Assembly: GCF_000751075.1 (NCBI RefSeq)
Contig: NZ_CCMG01000002.1
Span: 88,009 to 152,008 of the forward strand
DNA from: Rickettsia tamurae
GTDB lineage: Bacteria > Pseudomonadota > Alphaproteobacteria > Rickettsiales > Rickettsiaceae
Direction of reading: 5' to 3'
Length of the DNA stretch: 64,000 nucleotides
Positions 28,268-36,970 of the stretch are shown here, in pieces; the first letter of the stretch is position 1, and every line of letters starts with the position of its first letter. The position numbers were made by a program, and so were the translations under genes. Under the pieces are notes generated by a model. It saw only the letters and a list, made by a program, of their open reading frames with translations, was not told the DNA's origin and did not search any database.

Positions 28268-28895
28268 TTGAAAAACGTAGAAATAAAAAACAATAAAATT
28301 TTTTATTTATCACCGGTAAATCAGTTGCTTAAGGAAGGTTTAAGACAACAAGAAATGTTTTTTGTTTTTCACGATAAATGGCCTTCCTATACTAAAAAAG
28401 CAGTTAATCTATTGTTTGAGTCAGCAGTAGAAAATTTAACCTGTGCGATGTTACTTGGTGAAGAAGAGGCAATATTGCCTCTATCTCAGCTTTATTATAG
28501 CGGTACTATTTACGATATTTTACCGGATTTAGTTTTTGGTGATTATATTGTTTTAATAGGTCAAAAACTTAGATATAAATCATACCAAAATATTCCTTTA
28601 AGAATGATTACTAATACTAAGTGTTTAGAAAAGCAGCTAGATAGTCTCGCTATTACTATTACTTCTAATATGTTATTTTATTATCGTAATTTTAAATGCA
28701 TAGGTGATAATATTAAAAAAAAATATTAAAGACTGCAATGAGCAATTTGATAAAGCATGGCATTTTTGTAAAATTGAATATTCCTATTCAACATTATTAT
28801 CTTTTGAAATGCCGGAAGAAGAAGCCAAAAAACTTGAAGAAGTACCTTTAATAGGCACGAAATCTACTGATGATAGTAAATGTTTAATGTCTTAA
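28268..28895 (+). pseudogene. One-module Sel1-like protein, frameshifted at a nine-A run
   Basis: A 153-codon frame from a TTG start has the family module (CAMLLGEEEAILPLSQLYY, then GQKLRYKSYQNIP). It ends just after a run of nine A (28715-28723). Taking one A away gives ...GDNIKKNIKDCNEQFDKAWH... and leads directly into the next frame to 28895, restoring about 209 codons. Third member of the tandem array. Nine A's is long enough for RNA polymerase slippage, so full-length protein may still be made in part (inference). Confidence 0.65.
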
Positions 28896-28920
28896 ATATT
28901 TTCTCTATGTTTAGTTTTTT

Positions 28921-29012
28921 CGTCATTGCGAGGAAATTGCATAGCAATTGACGAAGCAATCTCAGGATATTTGATGAGATTACCACGCAGCCTATGGCTG
29001 CTCGCAATGACG
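28921..29012. repeat. Palindromic element of the CGTCATTGCGAGG family
   Basis: Arms CGTCATTGCGAGGAAATTGC and GCTCGCAATGACG, with GACGAAGCAATCTCAGG inside. Nearly identical to the copies at 15189 and 34304. It separates the Sel1-like array from the phage-like remnant. Confidence 0.85.
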
Positions 29013-29122
29013 ATTTAATGCCTCACAGTAATAACATAATAGAATTCCTCCCCACCTCTTAGTGCTAGCATTTTTTCAGTTATATTATCTTTAGCTTTTT
29101 AAAATCAAAAGGTAATAAATAT

Positions 29123-29600
29123 ATGAAAAAATAATCTACAGCAATCAAACTTTCGACAATATGGAAATAAAATCCGTAACCGATAATGAGGTAGTAATTA
29201 TCGGCTATGCGAGTGTTTATAATATTGCCGATCATCATAACGATTTTATTTCTAAAGGGGCTTTTGCAAATGCTTCTCACCATAACGTAAAATTTCTTTG
29301 GCAACATGACAGTAAAAAACCTATCGGGATTATTACTCATTTGGCTGAAGATGATCACGGTTTAAAATGGAAGCGGTGATAAATAACAAAGTCAAAGCAG
29401 GAGTAGAGGCGATAGAGCTAATAAAGCAAGGAGCGATAGATGGATTATCTATAGGCTTTTATATAAAAAACTCGGTTTATAATGATGCAAGGCAGAGAGT
29501 AATTACCGAAGCAGAGCTTTTAGAGATAAGCATTGTTACTTTTCCCGCTAATCAAAGTGCTAAAATCTTATATATTACTAAAGGACAAGAAATAGAATAC
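29123..29600 (+). pseudogene. HK97-type prohead protease, GTA-like, frameshifted
   Basis: Joined frames give KIIYSNQTFDNMEIKSVT, VVIIGYASVYN, KGAF..., FLWQHDSKKPIG, GLSIGFY and LEISIVTFPANQSAKIL, the pattern of HK97-family capsid maturation proteases (U35/S78 peptidase). Two shifts are visible: one at the A6 run after the ATG (29126-29131; seven A would open the frame) and one near 29368 (LKWKR / MEAVINN). The second frame runs on into the capsid gene with no stop between them, so protease and capsid are fused here. Similar to gene g4 of the Rhodobacter gene transfer agent. Confidence 0.8.
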
Positions 29601-30591
29601 CACAATAAAATCAATGAGTTAGAGGAAAAACTATATAATATGCAAAATATTTTAGAAAGACCAAGTAGTGTAAATATAGAAGAACAAAAAACAGCTTTCA
29701 TTAATTATGTACGTAAAGGCGAAGATACCGGGCTTATGCAAAAGTCATCCCTAAACAATAGTACTGAAGCAGGAGGCGTTTTAATATTACAGACTTTATA
29801 TAACAGTATCATCACCGAGATAAATGCCAGATCACCAATGAGAGGACTCGCTTCGATTGAAACGATTTCTACAAATGCTCTTGATATAATAAGTGAAGAT
29901 GGCAAATTTAGCAGTGACCGGATTGAGGAAGTAGAAGCAAGGGAAGAGACTCCGGCAGCGAAGTTAAAGCAACAGCGTATTTTTGTTCATGAGCTATATG
30001 CACAGCCGAAAGCTAGCCAAGCACTACTTGATGATGCAACTATCAGAGTTGAAAGCTGGTTAGGCGAAAGATTGCGTGATAGTTTTGTTAAAATGGAAAA
30101 TAATGCGTTTATAAACGGTGACGGCATAAAAAAAACTAAAGGTATTTTATCTCCTGATCATGATAAAATCGAGAAAGTTAAAATGGGTAATAAAATTACC
30201 GCCGATGGGCTGCTTGATTTTATAAACTCGCTTAAGGAAGAATATTTAGCGAATGCAACTTTGCTAATGAATCGTATTACTTTGTCGAAGTGCAGAAGCT
30301 TAAAGATAATCAAGGGCGTTTTATTTGGCAACAATCTCTATCAGAATCCTTTAAGCAAACTATATTTGGAATACCGGTAGTTTGTAGCTCCGATATGCCT
30401 CCTATAGATAAAAAAGCAACGCTATAGCAATAGGGGACTTTAAAACAGGTTATAAAATAGTAGATAGAAGTGGTATTAATATAATGCGTGATCCTTATAC
30501 CGAAAAGCCTTTTGTAAAGTTTTACGCCGTAAAAAGAGTAGGAGGTGATGTTGTGAACCCTGAGGCTATTAAAGTTGGAGTGTTTGGTTAA
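29601..30591 (+). pseudogene. HK97-type major capsid protein, GTA-like, frameshifted twice
   Basis: The N-terminal delta-domain-like coiled coil (NKINELEEKLYNMQNILE) precedes the capsid fold: STEAGGVLILQTLYNSII, VHELYAQPKASQALLDDA, ESWLGERLRDSF, NNAFINGDGIKKTKGIL, YLANATLLMNRITL. The frame breaks near 30285 and continues as VQKLKDNQGRFIWQQSL...FGIPVVCSSDMP, breaks again near 30413 and ends AIGDFKTGYKIVDRSG...VGGDVVNPEAIKVGVFG. All canonical regions are recoverable, so decay is recent or slow. Similar to RcGTA g5. Boundary with the protease is approximate. Confidence 0.85.
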
Positions 30592-30594
30592 ATT

Positions 30595-30666
30595 GTTACC
30601 CCTTGGCTTGACCACGGGGTCCAGTAGTTTTTTTCTGGATGCCGTGGTCAAACCACGGCATGACAT
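30595..30666. repeat. Short palindromic element after the capsid gene
   Basis: GTTACCCCTTGGCTTGACCACGG and CCGTGGTCAAACCACGGCATGACAT half units around GGGTCCAGTAG...TTCTGGATG. The central AT-rich hairpin is missing, as in the birA copy. Confidence 0.8.
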
Positions 30667-30689
30667 CGGGGGTTAGGCTATGTTCAAAA

Positions 30690-31228
30690 AAACAATCTTC
30701 AAATCATAAAAATATTTCCGCAAGAAGTATGGAGTTTAGAGCAGGTGAAAAATTATATGCGGGTGGAGGCTAGTTATGACGATGATTTAATAGTCGGATT
30801 AATTGATGCGGCAATCAACAGCAGCAGAGAATTTTACTAAGCTAAATTTTATATCAAAACAAATCAAATTTATTTGTAATATTTCAGGAAAAGGGAAGTT
30901 TTCATTAAAATATAATCCCTTACTAAAAATAACAAAGATAAAAAAAATTTAAAGACCAAGAAAATGATTTAGCGGTAGATGATTATATGATTGATCAAAA
31001 TATTTTAACTCTAAATAAAGCCTTAAATAATGAAGAGCTGACGGTAAAATATATAAGCGGTTACGATAAAAATAATATTCCGCATGCTATAAAACACGGA
31101 ATAATGCTACATATAGCCGAGATGTATGATCGTCAAGCTACGAACTGCCTCGGTCTTTCAAAAGAGGTAAAAATTTATATTTGCCTTATAGAAATATACA
31201 AATTTAGGAAATATGGCATTCATTTTGA
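30690..31228 (+). pseudogene. Phage head-tail connector (gp6-like), GTA-like remnant
   Basis: Fragments in three phases: IKIFPQEVWSLEQVKNYMRV with EASYDDDLIVGLIDAAINSS and REFY, stop, a non-coding middle, then from about 30960 LNKALNNEELTVKYISGYDK, IPHAIKHGIMLHIAEMYDRQ and a final LIEIYKFRKYGI. This is the pattern of gp6-like head-tail connectors (DDxLI...AAxxxxExY at the N-terminus; IPxAIKxAILLLVAxxYExR and PYRxxR at the C-terminus), RcGTA g6. The last codons run into a nested palindromic element. Confidence 0.75.
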
Positions 31229-31596
31229 TGTCATTCCCACGAAGGCGTTGTTGCGTGGACCGGTTTTTCCGTCATTGCGAGGAAATTGCATAGCAATTGA
31301 CGAAGCAATCCAGTTAAAAATTCTGTAAATCAGAATTTTTTTATTATTTTTCCTAGGTTCTGTGCACTTTTGATTAATGATTATAATTATGAGATATTTT
31401 TAAGCGAAAATTAATAAGATTTTTGAAGGAATAGTTATTCATATTTCAAAAAAAATCTGATAATTTGCAGCTAAAAAGAGCCATAATTATGATTATTCTA
31501 TTAAAAGTACACAGAACCTAGATTGCTACGCTCTTTTTAGTCGCTCGCAATGACGATTTGGTATCAACGCAAACAAACCTTATGCAGGAATGACAT
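31229..31596. repeat. Triple-nested palindromic element
   Basis: Three layers. Outer: ATGTCATTCCC...GGCGTTGTTGCG at 31229 pairs with CAACGCAAACAAACC...GGAATGACAT ending 31596. Middle: CGTCATTGCGAGG at 31270 with GCTCGCAATGACG ending 31555. Inner: TAGGTTCTGTGCACTTTTGA at 31354 with TAAAAGTACACAGAACCTA ending 31520. Each layer's halves are separated exactly by the next layer, as expected from successive insertions. Confidence 0.88.
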
Positions 31597-31622
31597 AACA
31601 AATATAACAGCTCAGGTATCTT

Positions 31623-32219
31623 ATGAATTTTCACGATATACGCATGCCGGAATTTATTGAAAGTTTTGCGGTTGGGAAGCCGGAATTTTCTACTTCTCAT
31701 GCTATAACTAAATCCGGTAGAGAAGCAAGACATTTAGACCGCAACTATGGCTGTCAGAAATATTTAATCAAAAATGCAAAGTTAAGCAGTACAGAATTTG
31801 AGCAATTTAATAGCTTTTTTAAAGCAAGACGTGGAAGTAATTTTGCTTTTAGATTTAGGGATTATGCCGATTATAAAGTAACGAACGGAATGATTGCTAA
31901 GGGTGACGACAATTTAAATAAATTTCAGCTAAAGAAGATATATAGCGATCCTATTGTTCCTTACGAACGAGTTATCACTAAACCGGTTAATAGTGTAATT
32001 CTATATATTAATAATGTAAGAGCTATGGGCATTGTAGATTACAACGATGGTATAGTAACCTTACCAATTCCCTTAGGTCAAGATGTAATTTTAACTGCTG
32101 ATTTTACTTTTGACGTAGCTGTTAGATTTAGTATAGATAGTTTTGAATATTCTTATTGTAATGACGGCTCTATAGAATTATCCAACATAGAATTAGTAGA
32201 GGTAGCTATACTCGTTTAA
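31623..32219 (+). CDS. DUF2460 family protein, GTA g12-like
   Basis: 198 residues, close to the family's ~210. It begins MNFHDIRMPEFIESFAVGKP and has TSHAITKSGREARHLD, EFEQFNSFFKARRGSNFAFRFRDYADYK and DGIVTLPIPLGQDVILTADFTFDVAVRF, all typical of the TIGR02217/DUF2460 family, known as RcGTA orfg12 and as a phage distal tail component. It is the only intact member of the GTA-like remnant, which may mean it has a use or simply that it has not been hit yet. Confidence 0.88.
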   Translation: MNFHDIRMPEFIESFAVGKPEFSTSHAITKSGREARHLDRNYGCQKYLIKNAKLSSTEFEQFNSFFKARRGSNFAFRFRDYADYKVTNGMIAKGDDNLNKFQLKKIYSDPIVPYERVITKPVNSVILYINNVRAMGIVDYNDGIVTLPIPLGQDVILTADFTFDVAVRFSIDSFEYSYCNDGSIELSNIELVEVAILV

Positions 32220-32321
32220 TTTGAAAAATTGGCAGCGTTACTTTTTGCTTATAATCCTCACGTATTATATATACGCTGCGGTCATAAGCTTCAAAGTGCC
32301 TTGCTCTTTTCCAAATTAAAC
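32214..32321. repeat. Palindromic element overlapping the g12-like stop codon
   Basis: GTTTAATTTG and CCAAATTAAAC ends with further pairing inside (GCTTATAA... / ...TCATAAGC, GCAGCG). The stop codon of the g12-like gene is inside its left arm. A different family from the TCATCCCG and CGTCATTGCG elements. Confidence 0.6.
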
Positions 32322-32358
32322 TTCGTCTATCTGCTTTATTTATTTATCAGGAGTATAT

Positions 32359-33138
32359 ATGAGTATTTTATCATCTAGAAGTGATTACAAAGCTTGCGAA
32401 TTTTGTTTATTGTTTTCAAATTAAGCTAGCTAGCGGTGAGGAATTAAACTTAACAAATAGCGATCATGCTATAAAAAGTGAAGAGAGAGTTTTTTGCCGA
32501 ATTCCGGTTTAGATTTAAAAGAAGCGGAATTTAACGATTCCGCACAAAACCATATAATAATTGAAGGTATTTTTGAGGAAAACGGCATTACGACGACAAT
32601 GGATTTAAATAATGCTATTGTTAAAATAATAATATATACTGACAAGGTTTTTGAGCATTTCGTTACATGTTATTGCACTTTATATACAAAATACGATTTA
32701 AACTTTAAAATACATTTAAAACCCGAAACGGTAAAATATAATCAGACTATAATTAATCGATATAGCAAAACATGTAGAGCAGTTTTCGGAGATAGTAAAT
32801 GTAAAATAGATAAAGCTTTATATAGCGGCATATATAAGGTTAAAGAAATGCTCAAGGAAAGTTTAAGAATACTAGATTTAGATAAAGAAAACGGCTATTA
32901 TAACGGCGGTCAAATTATATTCGGCAAAAATCGTTTTAGCAGTAAAGTTCTAAGCAATTTCGGTGATTTGATTATATTAGAGGATATTATACCGGATTAT
33001 GCTAAAGATGCCGAGGAAGTAAAAATTACTGCCGAATGTGATAAAAATTTTATAACCTGTTGCTATAAATTTAATAATGCTATAAATTTTAGGGGCGAAC
33101 CGCTAATACCAAAAAAAGATTTTATAAATTTAGTATAA
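32359..33138 (+). pseudogene. DUF2163 family protein, GTA g13-like, frameshifted
   Basis: CAGGAG lies 5 bases upstream of an ATG opening MSILSSRSDYKACEFCLLF, which is lost to a stop. A second frame gives QIKLASGEELNLTNSDHAIK and a third, 32494-33138, gives 214 residues (NSGLDLKEAEFNDS, then DLNNAIVKIIIYTD, then NQTIINRYSKTCRAVFGDSKCKIDKA). The end matches the C-terminal CrxxFGDxrC segment of the TIGR02218/DUF2163 family, RcGTA orfg13. At least two frameshifts near the 5' end. Confidence 0.8.
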
Positions 33139-33141
33139 TCA

Positions 33142-33315
33142 ATGAAACAAAGTTTTATAAAACTAGTATATGCAGAGCTAAAGAATATAATAAATATGAA
33201 CAGCTCCAAACAACAGCAAAAAAAAGAAACGCAATTAATTGATTATTTTAAAATAGTTGAAAGTAATATATTATATACATTTCAAAAAATAAAAAAGGAA
33301 TATGAAAGAGACTAA
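33142..33315 (+). CDS. Small hypothetical protein
   Basis: 57 residues (MKQSFIKLVYAELKNIINMN...ending KKEYERD), highly charged and helical, too short to assign. It starts three bases after the g13-like stop and overlaps the start of the DUF2335 gene by 14 bases in another phase. The tight overlap suggests translational coupling with that gene. Could be spurious. Confidence 0.45.
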   Translation: MKQSFIKLVYAELKNIINMNSSKQQQKKETQLIDYFKIVESNILYTFQKIKKEYERD

Positions 33316-33634
33316 ACGTTTTTTTAACAAAAATAATAGATTAAATAAAGGTTATGCTAAGACTTTTAGTGTAAATGAGCCTGATAATAATTTTTACCGT
33401 AAAAAATTTGAACATATATTACCGCCAGTTGATTTAATCAGTGAGTATGAGAGTATTTATCCTGGTACTTTACAGGAATTAATACATATGACACAAAAAG
33501 AACAAGCTCATAAGCATGCTATAGACCTAAAAAACTTGAAAATACAGGAAAGAGTCGCTAAATTAACACGAATCTGTTTATTAATATTTGGAATTTGCCT
33601 TGTAGTTTTAATTTTTTTAAAGCTTTCTAAATAA
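33302..33634 (+). CDS. DUF2335 family membrane protein
   Basis: 110 residues. It has the family core LPPVDLISEYESIYPGT, then ELIHMTQKEQAHKHAIDL, and a single C-terminal hydrophobic segment (LLIFGICLVVLIFLKL) with almost no tail. A predicted tail-anchored or inner-membrane protein of unknown role, often found near phage and mobile genes. The start overlaps the end of the 57-residue gene; GGAAT (not strong) precedes it. Confidence 0.8.
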   Translation: MKETKRFFNKNNRLNKGYAKTFSVNEPDNNFYRKKFEHILPPVDLISEYESIYPGTLQELIHMTQKEQAHKHAIDLKNLKIQERVAKLTRICLLIFGICLVVLIFLKLSK

Positions 33635-33729
33635 AATTAAAGATAAAATATTTTATTTACTTGTAATTTTAAATAAAATAAGTTAAATGCAATATATATT
33701 TATTTATAAACATAATACGGAGAAATTTT

Positions 33730-34254
33730 ATTTCTAAAAATAATTTTCCTAAGGCTAATAGAGGAATCAGAGCTAGAGAAGTTCGTCTAGTAGGCGAAAA
33801 CGGCGAAATGCACGGCGTCGTAAATATTAGAGAAGCATTAGATATGGCGGAAAGAGCCGGTCTTGACTTAGTCGAGATATCACCGAATGCTGTACCCCCT
33901 GTCTGTAAAATTCTAGATTTTGGTAAGTTTAAGTATGAAAGCAAAAAGCGTTTGCATGAAGCACGCAAAAAGCAAAAAATCGTCGTACTTAAAGAGATGA
34001 AATTTAAACCTAATATTAGTATAGGCGATTTTGAAACTAAGCTAAGAAAAATAAAAGAATTTTTAAAAGACAGAGATAAAGTAAAAATTTCTTTATGGTT
34101 TAAAGGGCGAGAGATTCTTCATAAAGAGGTCGGTCAAGAACTATTTAAACGTATAGAAGTAGGACTCGAAGGACTCGTTAAAATCGATCAGCATGCTAAA
34201 ATGGAAGGTAAGCAGATGATAATGATAGTTAGCCCTGATATTAAGGTGCAATAG
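33730..34254 (+). CDS. infC: Translation initiation factor IF-3 (AUU start)
   Basis: 174 residues when started at ATT 33730, with GGAG at 33719-33722 seven bases upstream. The first in-frame ATG (33808) would cut off 26 conserved residues ([17 protein letters not shown]). The rest has [50 protein letters not shown] and [16 protein letters not shown]-3 rejects non-AUG starts, and the infC AUU start is the classical way it represses its own translation. The same logic probably applies here. Confidence 0.95.
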   Translation: MSKNNFPKANRGIRAREVRLVGENGEMHGVVNIREALDMAERAGLDLVEISPNAVPPVCKILDFGKFKYESKKRLHEARKKQKIVVLKEMKFKPNISIGDFETKLRKIKEFLKDRDKVKISLWFKGREILHKEVGQELFKRIEVGLEGLVKIDQHAKMEGKQMIMIVSPDIKVQ

Positions 34255-34264
34255 CTACTCAAAT

Positions 34265-34425
34265 CGTCATTGCAAGCGGTATTGTTGTGTGAACCGGTTT
34301 TCCCGTCATTGCGAGGAAATTGCATAGCAATTGACGAAGCAATCTCAGGAGTTTGTTATTATTTCATGAGATTGCCATGCAGTCTACGACTGCTCGCAAT
34401 GACGGGGTGATATCCACGCAATGAT
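34265..34425. repeat. Nested palindromic element between infC and pdhC
   Basis: Outer CGTCATTGCAAGCGG at 34265 pairs with CCACGCAATGATG near 34425. Inner CGTCATTGCGAGGAAATTGC at 34304 pairs with GCTCGCAATGACG ending 34404. The inner copy matches those at 28921 and 15189. Confidence 0.8.
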
Positions 34426-34464
34426 GTGTAATAACAATAATAAAAAATCAAATCTAAATAAGTT

Positions 34465-35703
34465 ATGCCGATTAAAATTTTAATGCCCGCTTTATCTCCA
34501 ACTATGACGGAAGGAAATCTAGCTAGGTGGTTAAAAAAAGAAGGGGACAAAGTTAATCCCGGGGAAGTAATTGCCGAAATTGAAACCGATAAAGCAACGA
34601 TGGAAGTAGAAGCAGTAGACGAAGGTATACTTGCCAAAATAGTTATCCCACAAAATAGTCAAAATGTACCTGTTAACTCTTTAATTGCCGTGTTAAGCGA
34701 AGAGGGTGAAGAAAAAACGGACATTGATGCGTTTATTGCAAAAAATAATAGTGTATCACCGTTACCGAAAACAGATACTAATCTTCCAAAACCCCACGAG
34801 AATATAGCTAATGTAGAAGAACAGGTAGCAGTTATAAAACATGATACTAGTAAAATATTCACCTCACCACTTGCAAAAAGACTTGCAAAAATAGGGAATA
34901 TTAGGCTTGAGAGCGTGAAAGGTAGCGGTCCGCACGGTAGAATAGTTAAACAAGATATCTTATCATATACTCCTAGCACTGTTCATAATAAAATAGTTAG
35001 TAGAAATCCTGAAGAATATCGTTTAGTACCAAATAATAACATCCGTAAGATTATAGCCAAGCGTCTGCTTGAATCTAAACAAACAGTTCCGCATTTTTAT
35101 TTATCTATAGAATGTAATGTCGATAAATTGTTAGATATAAGAGAAGACATTAATAAATCTTTTTCTGAAGATAAATCAACAAGGATATCGGTTAATGATT
35201 TTATTATTTTAGCAGTAGCCAAAGCTTTACAAGAAGTGCCAAATGCCAATGCTAGCTGGGGAGAAGATGCGATTAGATATTACAATAATGTTGACATTTC
35301 AGTAGCAGTAGCAATTGAAAATGGGCTTGTTACGCCGATAGTTAAAAATGCCAATCAAAAAAATATTATAGAACTATCTCGTGAAATGAAAAAATTAATA
35401 AAGAAAGCAAAAGATAATAAATTAACCCCTGAAGAATTTCAGGGTGGAGGGTTTACCATTTCTAACCTTGGTATGTACGGTATTAAGAATTTCAATGCTA
35501 TAATTAATCCACCGCAAAGTTGTATAATGGGCGTCGGTAGTAGCTCAAAACGTGCTATAGTCAAGAATGATCAAATAACTATAGCAACAATTATGGACGT
35601 AACTCTTTCTGCCGATCACCGAGTAGTAGACGGAGCAGTCGGTGCTGAGTTCTTGGCAGCATTTAAAAAGTTTATAGAGAGTCCCGCTTTGATGTTGATA
35701 TAA
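34465..35703 (+). CDS. pdhC: Pyruvate dehydrogenase E2, dihydrolipoamide acetyltransferase
   Basis: 412 residues. One N-terminal lipoyl domain with ETDKATMEVE (lipoyl-Lys43), a peripheral-subunit-binding domain (FTSPLAKRLAKIG, then GSGPHGRIVKQDIL, ~133-167), and a C-terminal acyltransferase core with FTISNLGMYGIKNFNAIINP and catalytic SADHRVVDGAVGAEFL. It forms the core of the PDH complex, moving acetyl groups to CoA. No E1 or E3 gene is adjacent, so the complex is split over the genome. Intact. Confidence 0.96.
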   Translation: MPIKILMPALSPTMTEGNLARWLKKEGDKVNPGEVIAEIETDKATMEVEAVDEGILAKIVIPQNSQNVPVNSLIAVLSEEGEEKTDIDAFIAKNNSVSPLPKTDTNLPKPHENIANVEEQVAVIKHDTSKIFTSPLAKRLAKIGNIRLESVKGSGPHGRIVKQDILSYTPSTVHNKIVSRNPEEYRLVPNNNIRKIIAKRLLESKQTVPHFYLSIECNVDKLLDIREDINKSFSEDKSTRISVNDFIILAVAKALQEVPNANASWGEDAIRYYNNVDISVAVAIENGLVTPIVKNANQKNIIELSREMKKLIKKAKDNKLTPEEFQGGGFTISNLGMYGIKNFNAIINPPQSCIMGVGSSSKRAIVKNDQITIATIMDVTLSADHRVVDGAVGAEFLAAFKKFIESPALMLI

Positions 35704-35704
35704 G

Positions 35705-35851
35705 TCGTCATTGCGAGCAGGCATTATTGCGTGGATCAATTTCACCTCTGTCATCTTGCGACTTGACCGCGGGGGGATCCATAAAAACAACTTAAAATAC
35801 TAATAATATTAGTATTTTAAGTTGGATACCGCGGTCAAGTCGCGGTATGAC
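35705..35851. repeat. Nested palindromic element between pdhC and prfA
   Basis: A CGTCATTGCGAGC half unit at 35705 without a clear partner, followed by a complete CTGTCATCTTGCGACTTGACC...GCGGTATGACA element (35748-35851) with a central AATACTAATAATATTAGTATT palindrome (in arms). Confidence 0.75.
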
Positions 35852-35877
35852 AATAATAAAAATAAATCACAAATAAC

Positions 35878-36963
35878 ATGAGTTTTTCAGATAATTTAGC
35901 AAAAATTTTAGATAAATATGAAAATTTAGGCAAAAAACTATCTTCCGGCATTATGGGAGATGAGTTTGTTAAGGCATCTAAAGAATATGCCGAACTTGAA
36001 GATGTTGTAGCAAAAATTAAAGAATATAATAAGGCTAAATCTGAGCTTGAAGAAGCAAATAATTTTAAGCTAGAAGTAGGACTTGATAATGCTACTTTAG
36101 AAATGATTAAAGACGAAATCCACACTCTTGAAAATTCGTTACCAAAACTTGAAAGAGCCGTAAAAATTGCTTTATTACCGAAAGATGATGCGGATAGTAA
36201 AAGTGCTATTATTGAAGTTAGAGCAGGAAGCGGCGGAGAAGAAGCCGCACTTTTTGCTGCCGTACTTTTTAATATGTATCAAAGATATGCTGAGTTAAAA
36301 GGATGGCGTTTTGAGATATTAGCAATTTCCGATACAGGAGTAGGCGGTTATAAAGAAGCATCGGCGTCGATAAAAGGTAAAGATGTATTCTCTAAACTCA
36401 AATTTGAGTCAGGCGTTCATAGAGTGCAGAGAGTACCGGAAACAGAATCACAAGGACGTATTCACACTTCGGCAGCAACGGTTGCGGTACTTCCTGAGGC
36501 TGAAGAGGTTGATATTAAAATTGAAGATAAAGACTTAAAAATCGATACTTATAGAGCTTCAGGAGCTGGCGGACAGCACGTTAATACTACCGATTCCGCC
36601 GTACGTATAACCCATATCCCTACCGGTATTACCGTAGCCTTACAAGATGAGAAGTCACAGCATAAAAATAAAGCAAAGGCGTTAAAAATTCTACGTGCTA
36701 GAATTTATGAAGAAGAACGACGTAAAAAGGAACAAGAAAGAGCCGATAGCAGAAGAGGGCAGGTAGGTTCGGGAGATCGTTCAGAGCGGATACGTACTTA
36801 TAATTTCCCACAGGGAAGAGTATCCGACCATAGAATAAACTTAACACTTTATAAGATAGACGAAGTAGTTAAAAACGGACAATTAGATGAGTTTGTTGAA
36901 GCTTTAATTGCAGATGATGAAGCTAAGAAACTTTTGGAGATATACAGCAAAAATACAGCCTAA
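35878..36963 (+). CDS. prfA: Peptide chain release factor 1
   Basis: 361 residues, standard RF1 length. It has [35 protein letters not shown], the GGQ motif in [17 protein letters not shown] (~227-243) and [19 protein letters not shown]. It ends translation at UAA and UAG. The stop is 7 bases from the recJ start, so the two are likely co-transcribed. Confidence 0.97.
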   Translation: MSFSDNLAKILDKYENLGKKLSSGIMGDEFVKASKEYAELEDVVAKIKEYNKAKSELEEANNFKLEVGLDNATLEMIKDEIHTLENSLPKLERAVKIALLPKDDADSKSAIIEVRAGSGGEEAALFAAVLFNMYQRYAELKGWRFEILAISDTGVGGYKEASASIKGKDVFSKLKFESGVHRVQRVPETESQGRIHTSAATVAVLPEAEEVDIKIEDKDLKIDTYRASGAGGQHVNTTDSAVRITHIPTGITVALQDEKSQHKNKAKALKILRARIYEEERRKKEQERADSRRGQVGSGDRSERIRTYNFPQGRVSDHRINLTLYKIDEVVKNGQLDEFVEALIADDEAKKLLEIYSKNTA

Positions 36964-36970
36964 TAAACAA

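Noticed and set aside
28011..28313. 100-codon minus-strand ORF
   Set aside because: Opposite the 3' end of a Sel1-like gene; composition is that of the reverse strand of the plus-strand reading continuing past the A7 run.
36908..36970. Upstream start for recJ
   Set aside because: It would overlap prfA by 56 bases; the ATG at 36971 gives the normal RecJ N-terminus.
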